Origin: Flavobacteriales bacterium
GTDB taxonomy: Bacteria > Bacteroidota > Bacteroidia > Flavobacteriales_F > PHOS-HE28
DNA: 64,000 nt
Assembly: GCA_016710685.1 (NCBI GenBank)
Contig: JADJVC010000002.1
Coordinates: 992,001-1,056,000, forward strand
Direction: 5' to 3'
Shown: positions 35,420 through 43,733 of the stretch, piece after piece
Numbering within the stretch: position 1 is the first letter of the stretch
Layout: each line of letters starts with the position of its first letter
The notes under the pieces: generated by a model
What the model saw: only the letters and a program-made list of their open reading frames with translations
Databases searched by the model: none
What the model was told of the DNA's origin: nothing
Program-made: the position numbers and the translations under genes

Positions 35420-35520
35420 CAGTTGGTAGTAGCAGTTGGCAGTGGCAGACGGCAGCCGTCTATTCACAAATCATCACGTTGCATTTCTCCGCGTCTCCGC
35501 GCCTCAGCGTCCCAAACCTC
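35420..35520. repeat. Intergenic repeat island after the RDD gene
   Basis: GGCAGTTGGTAGTAGCAG and GGCAGACGGCAGCCGTC blocks (35429-35459) are followed by a TGCATTTCTCCGCGTCTCCG phrase at 35480, the same order as at 14640-14740. Confidence 0.65.
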
Positions 35521-35535
35521 TTAAGCCTCCCATCC

Positions 35536-36129
35536 TCACGCCCTCTTAAACACCAGTTTCACGAACATCCGGTCCACTTCCACCGCCTGCAGCAGGCCGT
35601 CCTTGTAGCGGTAGATGTTGAATTTTTTTCCGGGCATGCTCAGTACATAAACACCCTCAGCCGTGCGGGTCAATGGACAATTGCGCATTACACTCTCAAC
35701 GAAAACGGTGGATTGCCCCACGGGTTCCTCGAAGTACATCCGGGCGGTGCTCCACGCATTCGGTTCTTTCATGGTGAAATGCTCCTTGGGATGCACAAAG
35801 CAGTTCAGCGTGCCGGCCATGTTGCGCATAAAGCTGGAATCGCGTAAGCTGCCGTTGAGGTGCAACGACGTGAAGCCAGCAAAGGGCCGCCCAGCACGGT
35901 ATTCCAGGGCCATGGTGGACCGCACCACTTGTTTCATCACGATCTCCAGCTCCGAATAGGAACTCACGGCGTAGGTGGCATTTACGCCGGCATGGTTGCG
36001 GATGGCGGTGATGCCGCCTACCAGGTTTTCACCTTTCCAGATGGTGAAGCCCAACTGTTGTGCACACGCCGTACTGAAGGAGGCTACCACGAAAAGAAGT
36101 ACGGCAAGGGCGTGGAAACTGCGTGGCAT
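35536..36129 (-). CDS. Hypothetical secreted protein (DUF6134-like)
   Basis: A 197-residue protein with a clear signal peptide (LAVLLFVVASFSTACAQ) and an all-beta body: QLGFTIWKGENLVGGITAIRN, VNATYAVSSYSELEIVMKQVVRSTMALEYRAG, RMYFEEPVGQSTVFVES. The pattern resembles small periplasmic barrels annotated DUF6134 in Bacteroidota; this assignment is tentative. A Cys near the signal cleavage site (TACAQ) could alternatively make it a lipoprotein. No functional context. Confidence 0.65.
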   Translation of the reverse strand: MPRSFHALAVLLFVVASFSTACAQQLGFTIWKGENLVGGITAIRNHAGVNATYAVSSYSELEIVMKQVVRSTMALEYRAGRPFAGFTSLHLNGSLRDSSFMRNMAGTLNCFVHPKEHFTMKEPNAWSTARMYFEEPVGQSTVFVESVMRNCPLTRTAEGVYVLSMPGKKFNIYRYKDGLLQAVEVDRMFVKLVFKRA

Positions 36130-36219
36130 GACGGCGGAAAGATAGATGCTTCGTCCATGCCGCGTCGGAAGAATGTTCCGGCGCTGAAGTCCCAGATCGC
36201 CCGTCCGCTGGGGAAAATC

Positions 36220-36804
36220 TCAAAGCGAACGTCGTGCTTTTAACCACACTTCCCGGCCCGCACGTGGAGCGATCGAATTGTGGCAGCGCTCAATTTTCAG
36301 CTCGGTGAACGCAGCACTGAACAGCTGGCCATATTCCGCGGCGTTGCCCCCGAATGGCGGGTGATCCGCGTTCAGCACGTCATCGAATAGTACGCCTAAC
36401 AGGGTTCCGCCCGGCGAGAGCAATTCAAGCATCTTCACTACATAGGCCGGGCGCAACACGGGGTTCAGCGCACAGAAGAACGTCTGCTCCACGATACGGT
36501 CATACTGCCCTACATGCTTGAAAAAGTCGCCCACCAACAAGTGTTCTTTTGGAAATGTAGGACAGCGGGCAAGCAGGTCCTTGAACGGCGCACCCGTTAG
36601 GTCGATCACTGAAACATCCGTAAATCCAAGCCGGTGCAGGTATTCCGCCTCATACGAGCGACCACCGCCGGGGATCAAAATGCGGAGCTTCTTATCGGTT
36701 AGCTGATCGAAATAGGTCTTTAATGGAGTGGTCACCTCGCCCACGTCCCACCTCGTATCTCCCGTGGCATAGCGGTCATTCCAAAAGTCGGCATTCAGTT
36801 CCAT
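36220..36804 (-). CDS. SAM-dependent methyltransferase, TPMT family
   Basis: Class I methyltransferase of 194 residues resembling thiopurine S-methyltransferase-type enzymes. The N-terminus FWNDRYATGDTRWDVGEVTTPLKTYFDQL is the family opening (W..G...WD). The SAM motif I is RILIPGGGRSYEAEYLHRLGF, motif II is VSVIDLTGAPF, and EQTFFCALNPVLRPAYVVKM matches the family's C-terminal signature. The natural substrate is unknown; bacterial members methylate selenium, tellurium or thiol compounds. Confidence 0.85.
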   Translation of the reverse strand: MELNADFWNDRYATGDTRWDVGEVTTPLKTYFDQLTDKKLRILIPGGGRSYEAEYLHRLGFTDVSVIDLTGAPFKDLLARCPTFPKEHLLVGDFFKHVGQYDRIVEQTFFCALNPVLRPAYVVKMLELLSPGGTLLGVLFDDVLNADHPPFGGNAAEYGQLFSAAFTELKIERCHNSIAPRAGREVWLKARRSL

Positions 36805-36908
36805 GGAGTGAAGGAATGAAAAATGAAAAATCCAGAATTTGAACGCGCAACCCGTAACAGGTCAACCAGCAACGCACCTTCGTAAAGAAGCGTCAAATAA
36901 ATGAACAA

Positions 36909-37700
36909 CTACTTAGCGCACAACACTGGAATGCCCGGTTCATTCATCAGCAGCCGTTCTTTTTCAGCATCGGCGATGTAGCGGTATTCCTCGGAAGGCA
37001 TGCTCATCATGGCGATGCACCCGGCTTTAACGCGCTCCGCATAAGTGATTGTGGCCATTGCAAACCCCACGGAATAGCGTTCGGCCGGTTCCTCCACTTC
37101 CACGTATTCCACGTCTTCGCGCTCCAACCATTCCATCATTCTCACCTTATTCGCCAGCAGCTCTGTGCTTGCGCTTTCGCCCGGCCTGATCACATGGTGA
37201 ATGTGTACGGTACTGTTAAACGCTTTGGCCAGCGCCGAAATCGCGGTGAGCAGCTTATCGATGTGCTCATGCGACGCTACGGGCATCACGATCACTTTAA
37301 AGTCGTTGCTCTCCGGGCTGTGGCCCTGTACGACCACGGTTGGAATTTCCACGCGCCGCACCAATTTCAGGATGTCGGCACCGAAGAGGGATTGTCGCAG
37401 GCCGCGCAGTCCGTGGGTGGCACACACCATCAAGCGATGGTCCTTCGTGCTTTCGCGTGCGATCTCACGGATGAACTCCCCTTCCAAGTACTTAAGGTCC
37501 ACCGGTGCGGTCTTTACCTCGGACCGTTGCTGGTCCATGGCCATTTTGGCATGCAACCGGCTGTCGCCTTTGAGTTCCTGCTTGGACAGCACGTGCAAGA
37601 GTGTAATGGAGCCCTCAAGACGGGTTGCCAGGACGTCCGCATAGTGAACGCCCATCAAGGCAATAGGACTGAGGTCGGTGGGGCAAAGGATGTTGTTCAT
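36909..37700 (-). CDS. Universal stress protein, tandem UspA domains
   Basis: A 263-residue cytoplasmic protein with two Usp folds. The start MNNILCPTDLSPIALMGVHYADVLA gives a canonical first strand; earlier in-frame codons precede it and are not conserved-looking. The first domain runs to about residue 135 with LMVCATHGLRGLRQSLFGAD; the second begins FKVIVMPVASHEHIDKLLTAI and ends GIPVLCAK. The ATP-binding G-x2-G-x9-G(S/T) motif is not clearly complete in either half. Role: stress response, exact trigger unknown. Confidence 0.9.
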   Translation of the reverse strand: MNNILCPTDLSPIALMGVHYADVLATRLEGSITLLHVLSKQELKGDSRLHAKMAMDQQRSEVKTAPVDLKYLEGEFIREIARESTKDHRLMVCATHGLRGLRQSLFGADILKLVRRVEIPTVVVQGHSPESNDFKVIVMPVASHEHIDKLLTAISALAKAFNSTVHIHHVIRPGESASTELLANKVRMMEWLEREDVEYVEVEEPAERYSVGFAMATITYAERVKAGCIAMMSMPSEEYRYIADAEKERLLMNEPGIPVLCAK

Positions 37701-37866
37701 GGTCGGGTCGTTGACCAGATAAAAGTAATCTGCGGTTTCCCCCGCCACGAACATCAGGGGGCAAAATCCCCATTAATGGGTAGGAAACCGGTTTTTGGTT
37801 GAAAAGTTCAAGTTGGAAGGAAAACCGGCTTTAGGGTGGCGGGTAACTTGCCAACTTTCGATCGCC

Positions 37867-39726
37867 ATGGATTACGTCATAACCGAAACCGCCGGAACCC
37901 CAATAGCCGTCCCGAAGCTTGACGGGGCGAACACCGGCACGCTCGACTTGCTGGAAAAACACTTTGGGTACAAAAGCTTCCGCCCTGGGCAACATGACGT
38001 GATCGAGCATGTGTTGGCCGGAAACGATGCGGTCGTGTTGATGCCTACCGGCGGCGGAAAAAGCCTGTGCTACCAAGTGCCTGCGCTGGCAATGGAAGGC
38101 CTTACCGTAGTGGTTTCGCCATTGATCGCCTTGATGAAGGACCAAGTGCAAGCGCTCCAGGCCAACGGCATTCCTTGCGCTTTTCTAAACAGTACGCTGG
38201 CTTATTCCGAGGAACAGGCCATCGAAACACGGTTGCGAAATGGTGAGTTGAAGCTGCTCTACGTTTCACCGGAACGCCTGCTCTCACAGCACTTTCTGGA
38301 ACGCGTGGCGGAATGGAAGCCAAGCCTGTTCGCCATCGATGAAGCCCATTGCATCAGCAGTTGGGGCCATGCCTTCCGACCGGAATACAAGCGGCTGGAC
38401 ATCCTGAAGAAAGTATTCCCAGACGTACCGCTAATCGCCCTCACTGCCACGGCCGACAAGGCCGTCCGCGGCGACATCGCGCAACACCTCGGCATGCGCA
38501 ACGAGCACCTTTTCACCTCCAGCTTCGACCGGCCCAACCTCTCGCTTGCGGTACTTCCCGGGCAAAACCGCTGGCCCATGCTGCAGCGTATCATGGCACG
38601 CCATCAAGGTGAATGCGGCATCATCTACTGCAACAGCCGCAAGGGCACCGAGAAGCTCGCCGCGCAGCTCCAAGGTATTGGCGTGAAGGCCGATTTCTAT
38701 CACGCCCGCATGGATGCGACGGACCGGGACAGCGTGCAGGACGAGTTCATCTCAGGCAAATTGCATGTGGTCTGTGCCACCATCGCTTTCGGCATGGGCA
38801 TCGACAAGGGCGACGTGCGTTTCGTGATCCACTGGAACATGCCCGGCACGCTGGAAGGCTATTACCAGGAGATCGGCCGCGCAGGCCGGGATGGTGCGCC
38901 TGCGGAGACCATCCTCTTTTACAGCTACGCCGATGTACAAACGCACATGCACTTCATGGAAGAGGTGGAAGATGAGCAGTACAAGGCCATCATGGGCGCC
39001 AAGTTGGATCGGATCAAGGAGTATGCTGAAGCACAGGTGTGCCGGCGCATCGTGCTGCTCAGTTATTTCAGCGAAGAGGTGGTGAAGCCCTGCGGAAATT
39101 GCGATGTATGCAAGGATCCGCCGAAGTATTTCGACGGCACTTTGTTCGCGCAGAAAGGGCTGTCGGCGATGTTCCGCTGCCACCAGCAGGTCGGCATGAG
39201 CGTGCTGATCGATGTGCTCAAAGGCACGCACAGCAGCGAAGTGCAACAGCAGGGCCTCAGCCAGGTGAAAACCTTCGGCGCAGGCGCGGATGTAAGCGCA
39301 TTCGCTTGGGCGATGTTCATCCAGCAGTTCCTGCAGCAAGGCTTGATCGAGGTGGATTACCGCGACCGCTCGCACTTGAAGATCACGCCACTCGGCCACC
39401 GCGTGCTGAAAGGCGAACATCCTGTTCGCTTGGTAACCCCGGAAACACTGAAAGAGCGCCAAGAGCGCACCAAGAAGGCCAAGCTGCCGCCCGCAACGGA
39501 AGTGGCACCGGCCAGTGCCGACCTGTTGGCCCGCTTGAAAGCACTGCGGCTCAGTATTTCCAAGGAAATCGGCAAGCCAGCATTCGTGGTCTTCAGCGAT
39601 GCCACGTTGATCGACATGGCTACGAAAAAGCCGCGCAACGTCTACGAATTCCGTTTAGTGAACGGGGTGGGAGATCACAAGACGAAGATGTACGCGGAGC
39701 AGTTTCTGAAGGCGATCGGGGAGTAA
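37867..39726 (+). CDS. recQ: ATP-dependent DNA helicase RecQ
   Basis: 3'-5' DNA helicase of 619 residues for recombination and replication-fork repair. I start at MDYVITETAG, right after an AACTTTCG element that may be the -7 box; a further 24 codons are open. Motif I (MPTGGGKSLCYQ, residues 59-70), motif II DEAH (158-161) with the RecQ-specific HCISSWGHAFRPEY, motif VI (QEIGRAGRDG), the four-Cys zinc site (VCRRIVLLSYFSEEVVKPCGNCDVC), an RQC region and a C-terminal HRDC domain (SADLLARLKALRLSISKEIGK) are present. Confidence 0.96.
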   Translation: MDYVITETAGTPIAVPKLDGANTGTLDLLEKHFGYKSFRPGQHDVIEHVLAGNDAVVLMPTGGGKSLCYQVPALAMEGLTVVVSPLIALMKDQVQALQANGIPCAFLNSTLAYSEEQAIETRLRNGELKLLYVSPERLLSQHFLERVAEWKPSLFAIDEAHCISSWGHAFRPEYKRLDILKKVFPDVPLIALTATADKAVRGDIAQHLGMRNEHLFTSSFDRPNLSLAVLPGQNRWPMLQRIMARHQGECGIIYCNSRKGTEKLAAQLQGIGVKADFYHARMDATDRDSVQDEFISGKLHVVCATIAFGMGIDKGDVRFVIHWNMPGTLEGYYQEIGRAGRDGAPAETILFYSYADVQTHMHFMEEVEDEQYKAIMGAKLDRIKEYAEAQVCRRIVLLSYFSEEVVKPCGNCDVCKDPPKYFDGTLFAQKGLSAMFRCHQQVGMSVLIDVLKGTHSSEVQQQGLSQVKTFGAGADVSAFAWAMFIQQFLQQGLIEVDYRDRSHLKITPLGHRVLKGEHPVRLVTPETLKERQERTKKAKLPPATEVAPASADLLARLKALRLSISKEIGKPAFVVFSDATLIDMATKKPRNVYEFRLVNGVGDHKTKMYAEQFLKAIGE

Positions 39727-39733
39727 ACCCGCT

Positions 39734-40609
39734 TTAGAAAGCGTAGCCGAAACGCAGCGCACCGCTCACCACCAACGGTGCTGTATTTCCAAGGAAAGTA
39801 TGCGTGTATGCATACTGTTGGTCGTTATAGCCGTAGAGCCCGTTTTCGGTATTCCCATCACGCCACTGCATGCCATAACCCAGACCGCCGCTAATGTCGA
39901 AGGTGATGTGCTCGCCTAAGAACAATTCCCGGCCAATGGACAGGATAACGGCGGCATTCGTATAGTCACTGCTGTACGTCTCTGGTGAGTAGTAGTAGTA
40001 ATTGTTGTAAGGATTGTAGGGGGGATAGTAGGAATATGTCCTTTTAAAGGTACTGAAGACCAACTCCGGCCGCAGATACCAGCCCGCCAAAGGATGGGTA
40101 TCTCCCAGTGCTGCAGTTCGTTTGGCGGATCGCGGCAGTATGAATTTTACGCCCGCGGAAAGGAGCGCTCCTTTGTTGCCGTAAACATCATTACTTTCTC
40201 TATTCGGGTTCCATAATCCAATGTAGCCCACCTTGGCCACAAGGCTCATCCGAGGCGCAATAACCTGCTCATACCCGATTGTTAAATGGTTCAGTGCTGG
40301 AGCAATAACGTCCACGGACAAGGCATGCTTCCTGGAAAGGAAAGCGGCGTTTTCCTGTGCATCCGCCCCAGTTGAAGTGAATGAGTAAGCCTGGCCGCCC
40401 TTAAGCTTCAGGCTTGACAAGTCCTGCTTATTCACCTCGATGAGCACTGATCGTCCATCCGAATTTGTGCGGTATTTAACCACGTCAATACCGATCTCCT
40501 CCACTTGGCCTACGATTACGTTCCCGTTGCTGTAGAACAGGGAATCCTGAGCGAAAGCCGCTGCAACCGACACAGTAGCAAGAGCGAAGAAAAGGGTGCG
40601 TAAGGACAT
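39734..40609 (-). CDS. Outer-membrane beta-barrel protein, Tyr-rich loop
   Basis: A 291-residue secreted protein starting MSLRTLFFALATVSVAAAFAQ. A short N-terminal domain (SLFYSNGNVIVGQVEEIGIDVVKYR, then LIEVNKQDLSSLKLKGG) resembles modules of Bacteroidota surface proteins that carry a function-unknown 60-residue fold. The remainder is a barrel with strands such as LTIGYEQVIAPRMSLVAKVGYIG and closes in FGYAF. One loop (YSYYPPYNPYNNYYYYSPE) is exceptionally Tyr/Pro/Asn-rich. Function unknown. Its end lies 7 bp from the convergent recQ stop. Confidence 0.75.
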   Translation of the reverse strand: MSLRTLFFALATVSVAAAFAQDSLFYSNGNVIVGQVEEIGIDVVKYRTNSDGRSVLIEVNKQDLSSLKLKGGQAYSFTSTGADAQENAAFLSRKHALSVDVIAPALNHLTIGYEQVIAPRMSLVAKVGYIGLWNPNRESNDVYGNKGALLSAGVKFILPRSAKRTAALGDTHPLAGWYLRPELVFSTFKRTYSYYPPYNPYNNYYYYSPETYSSDYTNAAVILSIGRELFLGEHITFDISGGLGYGMQWRDGNTENGLYGYNDQQYAYTHTFLGNTAPLVVSGALRFGYAF

Positions 40610-40689
40610 GTTGAAAGATTCCCATGAGAGGGAATGAGCTTGCAACGTAAGCAAAGTGGATGAATTGTTGATGGTTGGGCTTCTTCGTC

Positions 40690-40733
40690 AAAAAAAACTT
40701 CCGCAAGTTCCCTTGCGGGTCCTTGCGGAAGTT
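40690..40733 (-). terminator. Rho-independent terminator of the five-repeat T9SS gene
   Basis: A perfect 12-bp stem (AACTTCCGCAAG at 40696-40707 and its complement at 40722-40733) is followed on the minus strand by about seven T. It lies 21 bp after the stop of the secreted repeat protein. Confidence 0.88.
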
Positions 40734-40753
40734 CAAATTGAAAGGCTGGTTAC

Positions 40754-43252
40754 TTAACGGATCACCAACCGTTGCACGCTGCGGCCTTGCACATTAGTAA
40801 GTACCAACAAATAGGTGCCGGGCGCCGTGCCCTTGGCGAGTGAAAGCTGCTTGGTTGCACCGGCGGCAAGATTCAGTCCTTCGCGAAGCACGGACCTGCC
40901 GGCCAGATCGACCAGCTCAAGTGTGGCAGCTCCGGTAGCCCTGCTGGTGGTGAAGGTTACATCACCCGTTGTGGGGTTTGGATACACGCCCCAGGATCCA
41001 TTGGTGCCATCACTCTCGGAAATGGCATCAAACCCGCAAAGGCCTGCACGCACCGACACATTGTAAGGACCACCGCCTTGGCCGAAGCCCACGTTGGGCA
41101 CCGGCAGGTAATAGGTGCCCGCTGGCAGATCAAGGAATTTGAAGGACCAGTTCGTGTTGGCGCAGGCGGACGTATCCTCCGTGGTGGCGTTTATCAACGT
41201 GTTGGCCGGGCACTGCGTGGTGAGCAACCGCCATACATTGCTCCAACCGGCGTTGGTGTTGCAATAGTCAACGTACACGTTCGCACAGGCATTGGTGGTG
41301 AAGGCATGCCAAGTGTTCGGAAAGGCGAACTGTTCCAGCAAATTACCGGGTACGGCATCACCGGCGTTGGTGGCGTTGGTATTATCGCCGGTAAAGGTGA
41401 GCGTGGTGCCCAAGAGCAGGTCCACGGGGATCACGTTGCCGCAGATGTCGTTGCTGCATTGCGATGCGCTTACCGCGATACTGTACGGTCCGCCGCCTTG
41501 GCCAAACCCGTTATTGGGCACCGGTAAATAGTAGGTGCCCGGAGCCAGTTCGTTAAAGGTGAAGGTCCAACTGCCGTCTGCGCATGTAGTGGTGTCGGAA
41601 GTGGATGCGTTGATGATGGTGCTCGCGGGGCAATCCAAGGAAATCAGCTTCCAAACGGTGTTCCAACTGCCCGGCGTTGCGCAATAGCTCATGGTAACGT
41701 TCGCGCACGTCGTGGTCGTGAAGGCGTGCCACGTGTTGGGGAATGGGAAATCATACATCACGGTACCGATCACGGCATCCCCGTCGAACGTGGCGCTGGT
41801 GTTGTTCCCGGCGAAAATGACCGTGCTGTCCACGCTAAGCGAATCCGGGATAATGTTGCCGCACAGGTCGTTGCTGCAAAGTGACGCTGTTACTTGGATG
41901 TTGTACGGTCCACCGCCTTGACCAAAGCCCACATTGGGGACCGGCAGGTAGTAAGTACCGGCCGGCAGAGCATCAAAGGTGAAGTTCCAGTTTCCGTTGC
42001 CACAAGTGGTCTGGTCTTGGCTTGAAGGGTTGATCACCGCGTCCGCAGGGCATTGGGTGGTGAGCAGTTTCCATACGTTGCTCCAGCCACTGTTCGTTCC
42101 GCAATAGCTCACGTTCACCTTCGTGCAAGTGGTGGTGGTAAAGGCGTGCCAGGTGTTGGGGCTGGGGAACATGTCCAGTTCCGAACCGGGAACCGCATCA
42201 CCCGCATATGTGGCATTGCTGTTATCTCCGGAAAAGTCGATGACCTCACCTGCTGCGAGCGGGACCGGCACCACGGCAGAACACAGGTCCGTGCCGCACT
42301 GTGTTGCGCCCACCATGATGCTGTAAGCACCGCCACCCTGGCCAAAGCCGACGTTGGGTACGGGTAAGTAGTAAGTCCCGGCGGGCAGGGCGTCAAAGCT
42401 GAAAGTCCAATTCTGGTTGGCGCATGTGGCGGTGTCCTCAGTTGTGGCGTTGATCACGGCATCTGCGGGGCATTGAGTGGTGAGCAGCCTCCAAACATTG
42501 CTCCAACCATCGTTGGTGCCGCAATAGCTCACCGTCACTTTGGAGCATTCGCTGGTGGTGAAGGCGTGCCATGTATTCGCGAAGGGGAAGTCGGCCAGGG
42601 GTGAACCCGTAACGGCATCCCCGGCGAAGGTGGCGTTGGTGTTGTCGCCGATGAAGTGCAGGCTGCCACCAATGGGAAGTGCTTGCGGAACCACGGAGCT
42701 GCACAGGTCATTGTTGCAAGAACCGGCCGTCACGGCAATATTATATGCTCCGCCGCCCTGACCGAAGCCCACGTTGGGCACGGGCAGGTAATAGGTGCCT
42801 GCGGGGAACTCGTTGACGCTGAAGGTCCAGTTCCCGTTTGCGCAGGTGGTCTGGTCCGAAACGGAAGCATTGATGATCGTGCTGGCCGGACAATCCGTGC
42901 TGAGCAGCTTCCACACATTGGTCCAACCACTGTTGGTTCCGCAATAGCTTACGGTTACTTTGGAGCATTCGGTCGTGGTAAAGGCGTGCCACGTGTTAGC
43001 GAATCCATACTGGGCCAGCAATGTGCCTTCAACGGCATCCCCGGCGTAGGTGGCGTCAGTGTTGTCGCCTATGAAGTTCACCGTGTTGCCCAAGGCCAGT
43101 GGCACTGGTACAGCATTGGCACAGTAATCATTGGCTGGTGGATCTCCGGCAGCCATTGGGGCAAAGATGGCTGCGGACCATGCCGCCCCGTGGGCCAAGG
43201 CAGGGAGGATCACTGATGTAAGGGCCAAGGCTGCGAGCCATTTCTTCTGCAT
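40754..43252 (-). CDS. Secreted T9SS cargo protein with five 140-residue repeats
   Basis: An 832-residue protein starting at MQKKWLAALALTSVILPALAHG; the 125 codons open upstream read through the complementary side of another coding region and look spurious. Five tandem modules of about 140 residues (DNA period about 420 bp) each contain NTWHAFTT, a Cys-containing TVSYCGTN segment, the WKLLTTQCPA line and GTYYLPVPNVGFGQGGGPY. Each has several Cys, suggesting disulfides outside the cell. The last 80 residues (GVYPNPTTGDVTFTTSRATG to SVQRLVIR) form a T9SS type A sorting domain. Probably a surface adhesin-like protein; ligand unknown. Confidence 0.85.
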   Translation of the reverse strand: MQKKWLAALALTSVILPALAHGAAWSAAIFAPMAAGDPPANDYCANAVPVPLALGNTVNFIGDNTDATYAGDAVEGTLLAQYGFANTWHAFTTTECSKVTVSYCGTNSGWTNVWKLLSTDCPASTIINASVSDQTTCANGNWTFSVNEFPAGTYYLPVPNVGFGQGGGAYNIAVTAGSCNNDLCSSVVPQALPIGGSLHFIGDNTNATFAGDAVTGSPLADFPFANTWHAFTTSECSKVTVSYCGTNDGWSNVWRLLTTQCPADAVINATTEDTATCANQNWTFSFDALPAGTYYLPVPNVGFGQGGGAYSIMVGATQCGTDLCSAVVPVPLAAGEVIDFSGDNSNATYAGDAVPGSELDMFPSPNTWHAFTTTTCTKVNVSYCGTNSGWSNVWKLLTTQCPADAVINPSSQDQTTCGNGNWNFTFDALPAGTYYLPVPNVGFGQGGGPYNIQVTASLCSNDLCGNIIPDSLSVDSTVIFAGNNTSATFDGDAVIGTVMYDFPFPNTWHAFTTTTCANVTMSYCATPGSWNTVWKLISLDCPASTIINASTSDTTTCADGSWTFTFNELAPGTYYLPVPNNGFGQGGGPYSIAVSASQCSNDICGNVIPVDLLLGTTLTFTGDNTNATNAGDAVPGNLLEQFAFPNTWHAFTTNACANVYVDYCNTNAGWSNVWRLLTTQCPANTLINATTEDTSACANTNWSFKFLDLPAGTYYLPVPNVGFGQGGGPYNVSVRAGLCGFDAISESDGTNGSWGVYPNPTTGDVTFTTSRATGAATLELVDLAGRSVLREGLNLAAGATKQLSLAKGTAPGTYLLVLTNVQGRSVQRLVIR

Positions 43253-43733
43253 GGTAGGAGCAATTTGTGTGCAAATATCAACGATCTGGGCCGAAGGCTG
43301 CTTTTGCGGGAAGTGCCCTTTCCACAATGCACTGTTATTTGTCACCTCAGTTCTATTTGATCCGGTGCGGAAAGTGGCCCAGGCATTGCCAACTTCCGCT
43401 TGTTCCCCAAACTTGCCATGGACTTGGAATGGATTGATCACCACGGGGTCCAACCCACAGCGATCACGATCCGGGATGCACATGGCCCGTTGGTTTCGAC
43501 GCGGCAAAGGGTCGCAAGAGCCGGAGCGGCCCACGCGTCGGCGTTGGTTTCCGGTGTGGACACGGTTCACTTCGCGGCTGCTAGCCGGGAGGAAACGGAT
43601 CGTTTGGTGAAGGATAAAGATCGTCACTTACTCCCTGTTGAAGGCTTGCTATCGGATCTGGTGGGAGGGGGCATTTGGGGACAAACTGAAGCACAGTCCC
43701 CATCTTCGCGCAGCCTTGTTGGGCACTTTTCCC
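43253..43733. other. 481-bp gap between the repeat protein and the glycosyltransferase
   Basis: Upstream of the T9SS gene on the minus strand is a GATATTTGC sequence resembling a -7 element near 43276. From 43418 to 43680 a plus-strand frame has gene-like codon usage (listed separately). No repeat phrases of the kind found in other gaps are seen. Confidence 0.4.
43418..43711 (+). CDS. Possible small protein before the glycosyltransferase (uncertain)
   Basis: From the ATG at 43418 the frame reads MDLEWIDHHGVQPTAITIRD, later HFAAASREETDRLVKDKD and RHLLPVEGLLSDLVGGG, with sensible codon use for about 88 codons. I do not recognise it. After the GGGGG run at 43667-43671 the frame loses protein character although it stays open to 43894 inside the glycosyltransferase. 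Adding one G would end it at a TGA near 43700; removing one G would fuse it in frame with the glycosyltransferase start. The end given is approximate. Confidence 0.35.

Noticed and set aside
40754..43252. Repeat array as a possible satellite or CRISPR
   Set aside because: The 420-bp period is in frame within one coding sequence and translates to conserved protein modules.
43638..43733. N-terminal extension of the glycosyltransferase (MKACYRIWWEGAFGDKL)
   Set aside because: The family start MRIAFLSAFPPFRGG fits at 43734. The extension has no signal or domain, unless a missing base fuses it to the upstream frame, as noted under findings.
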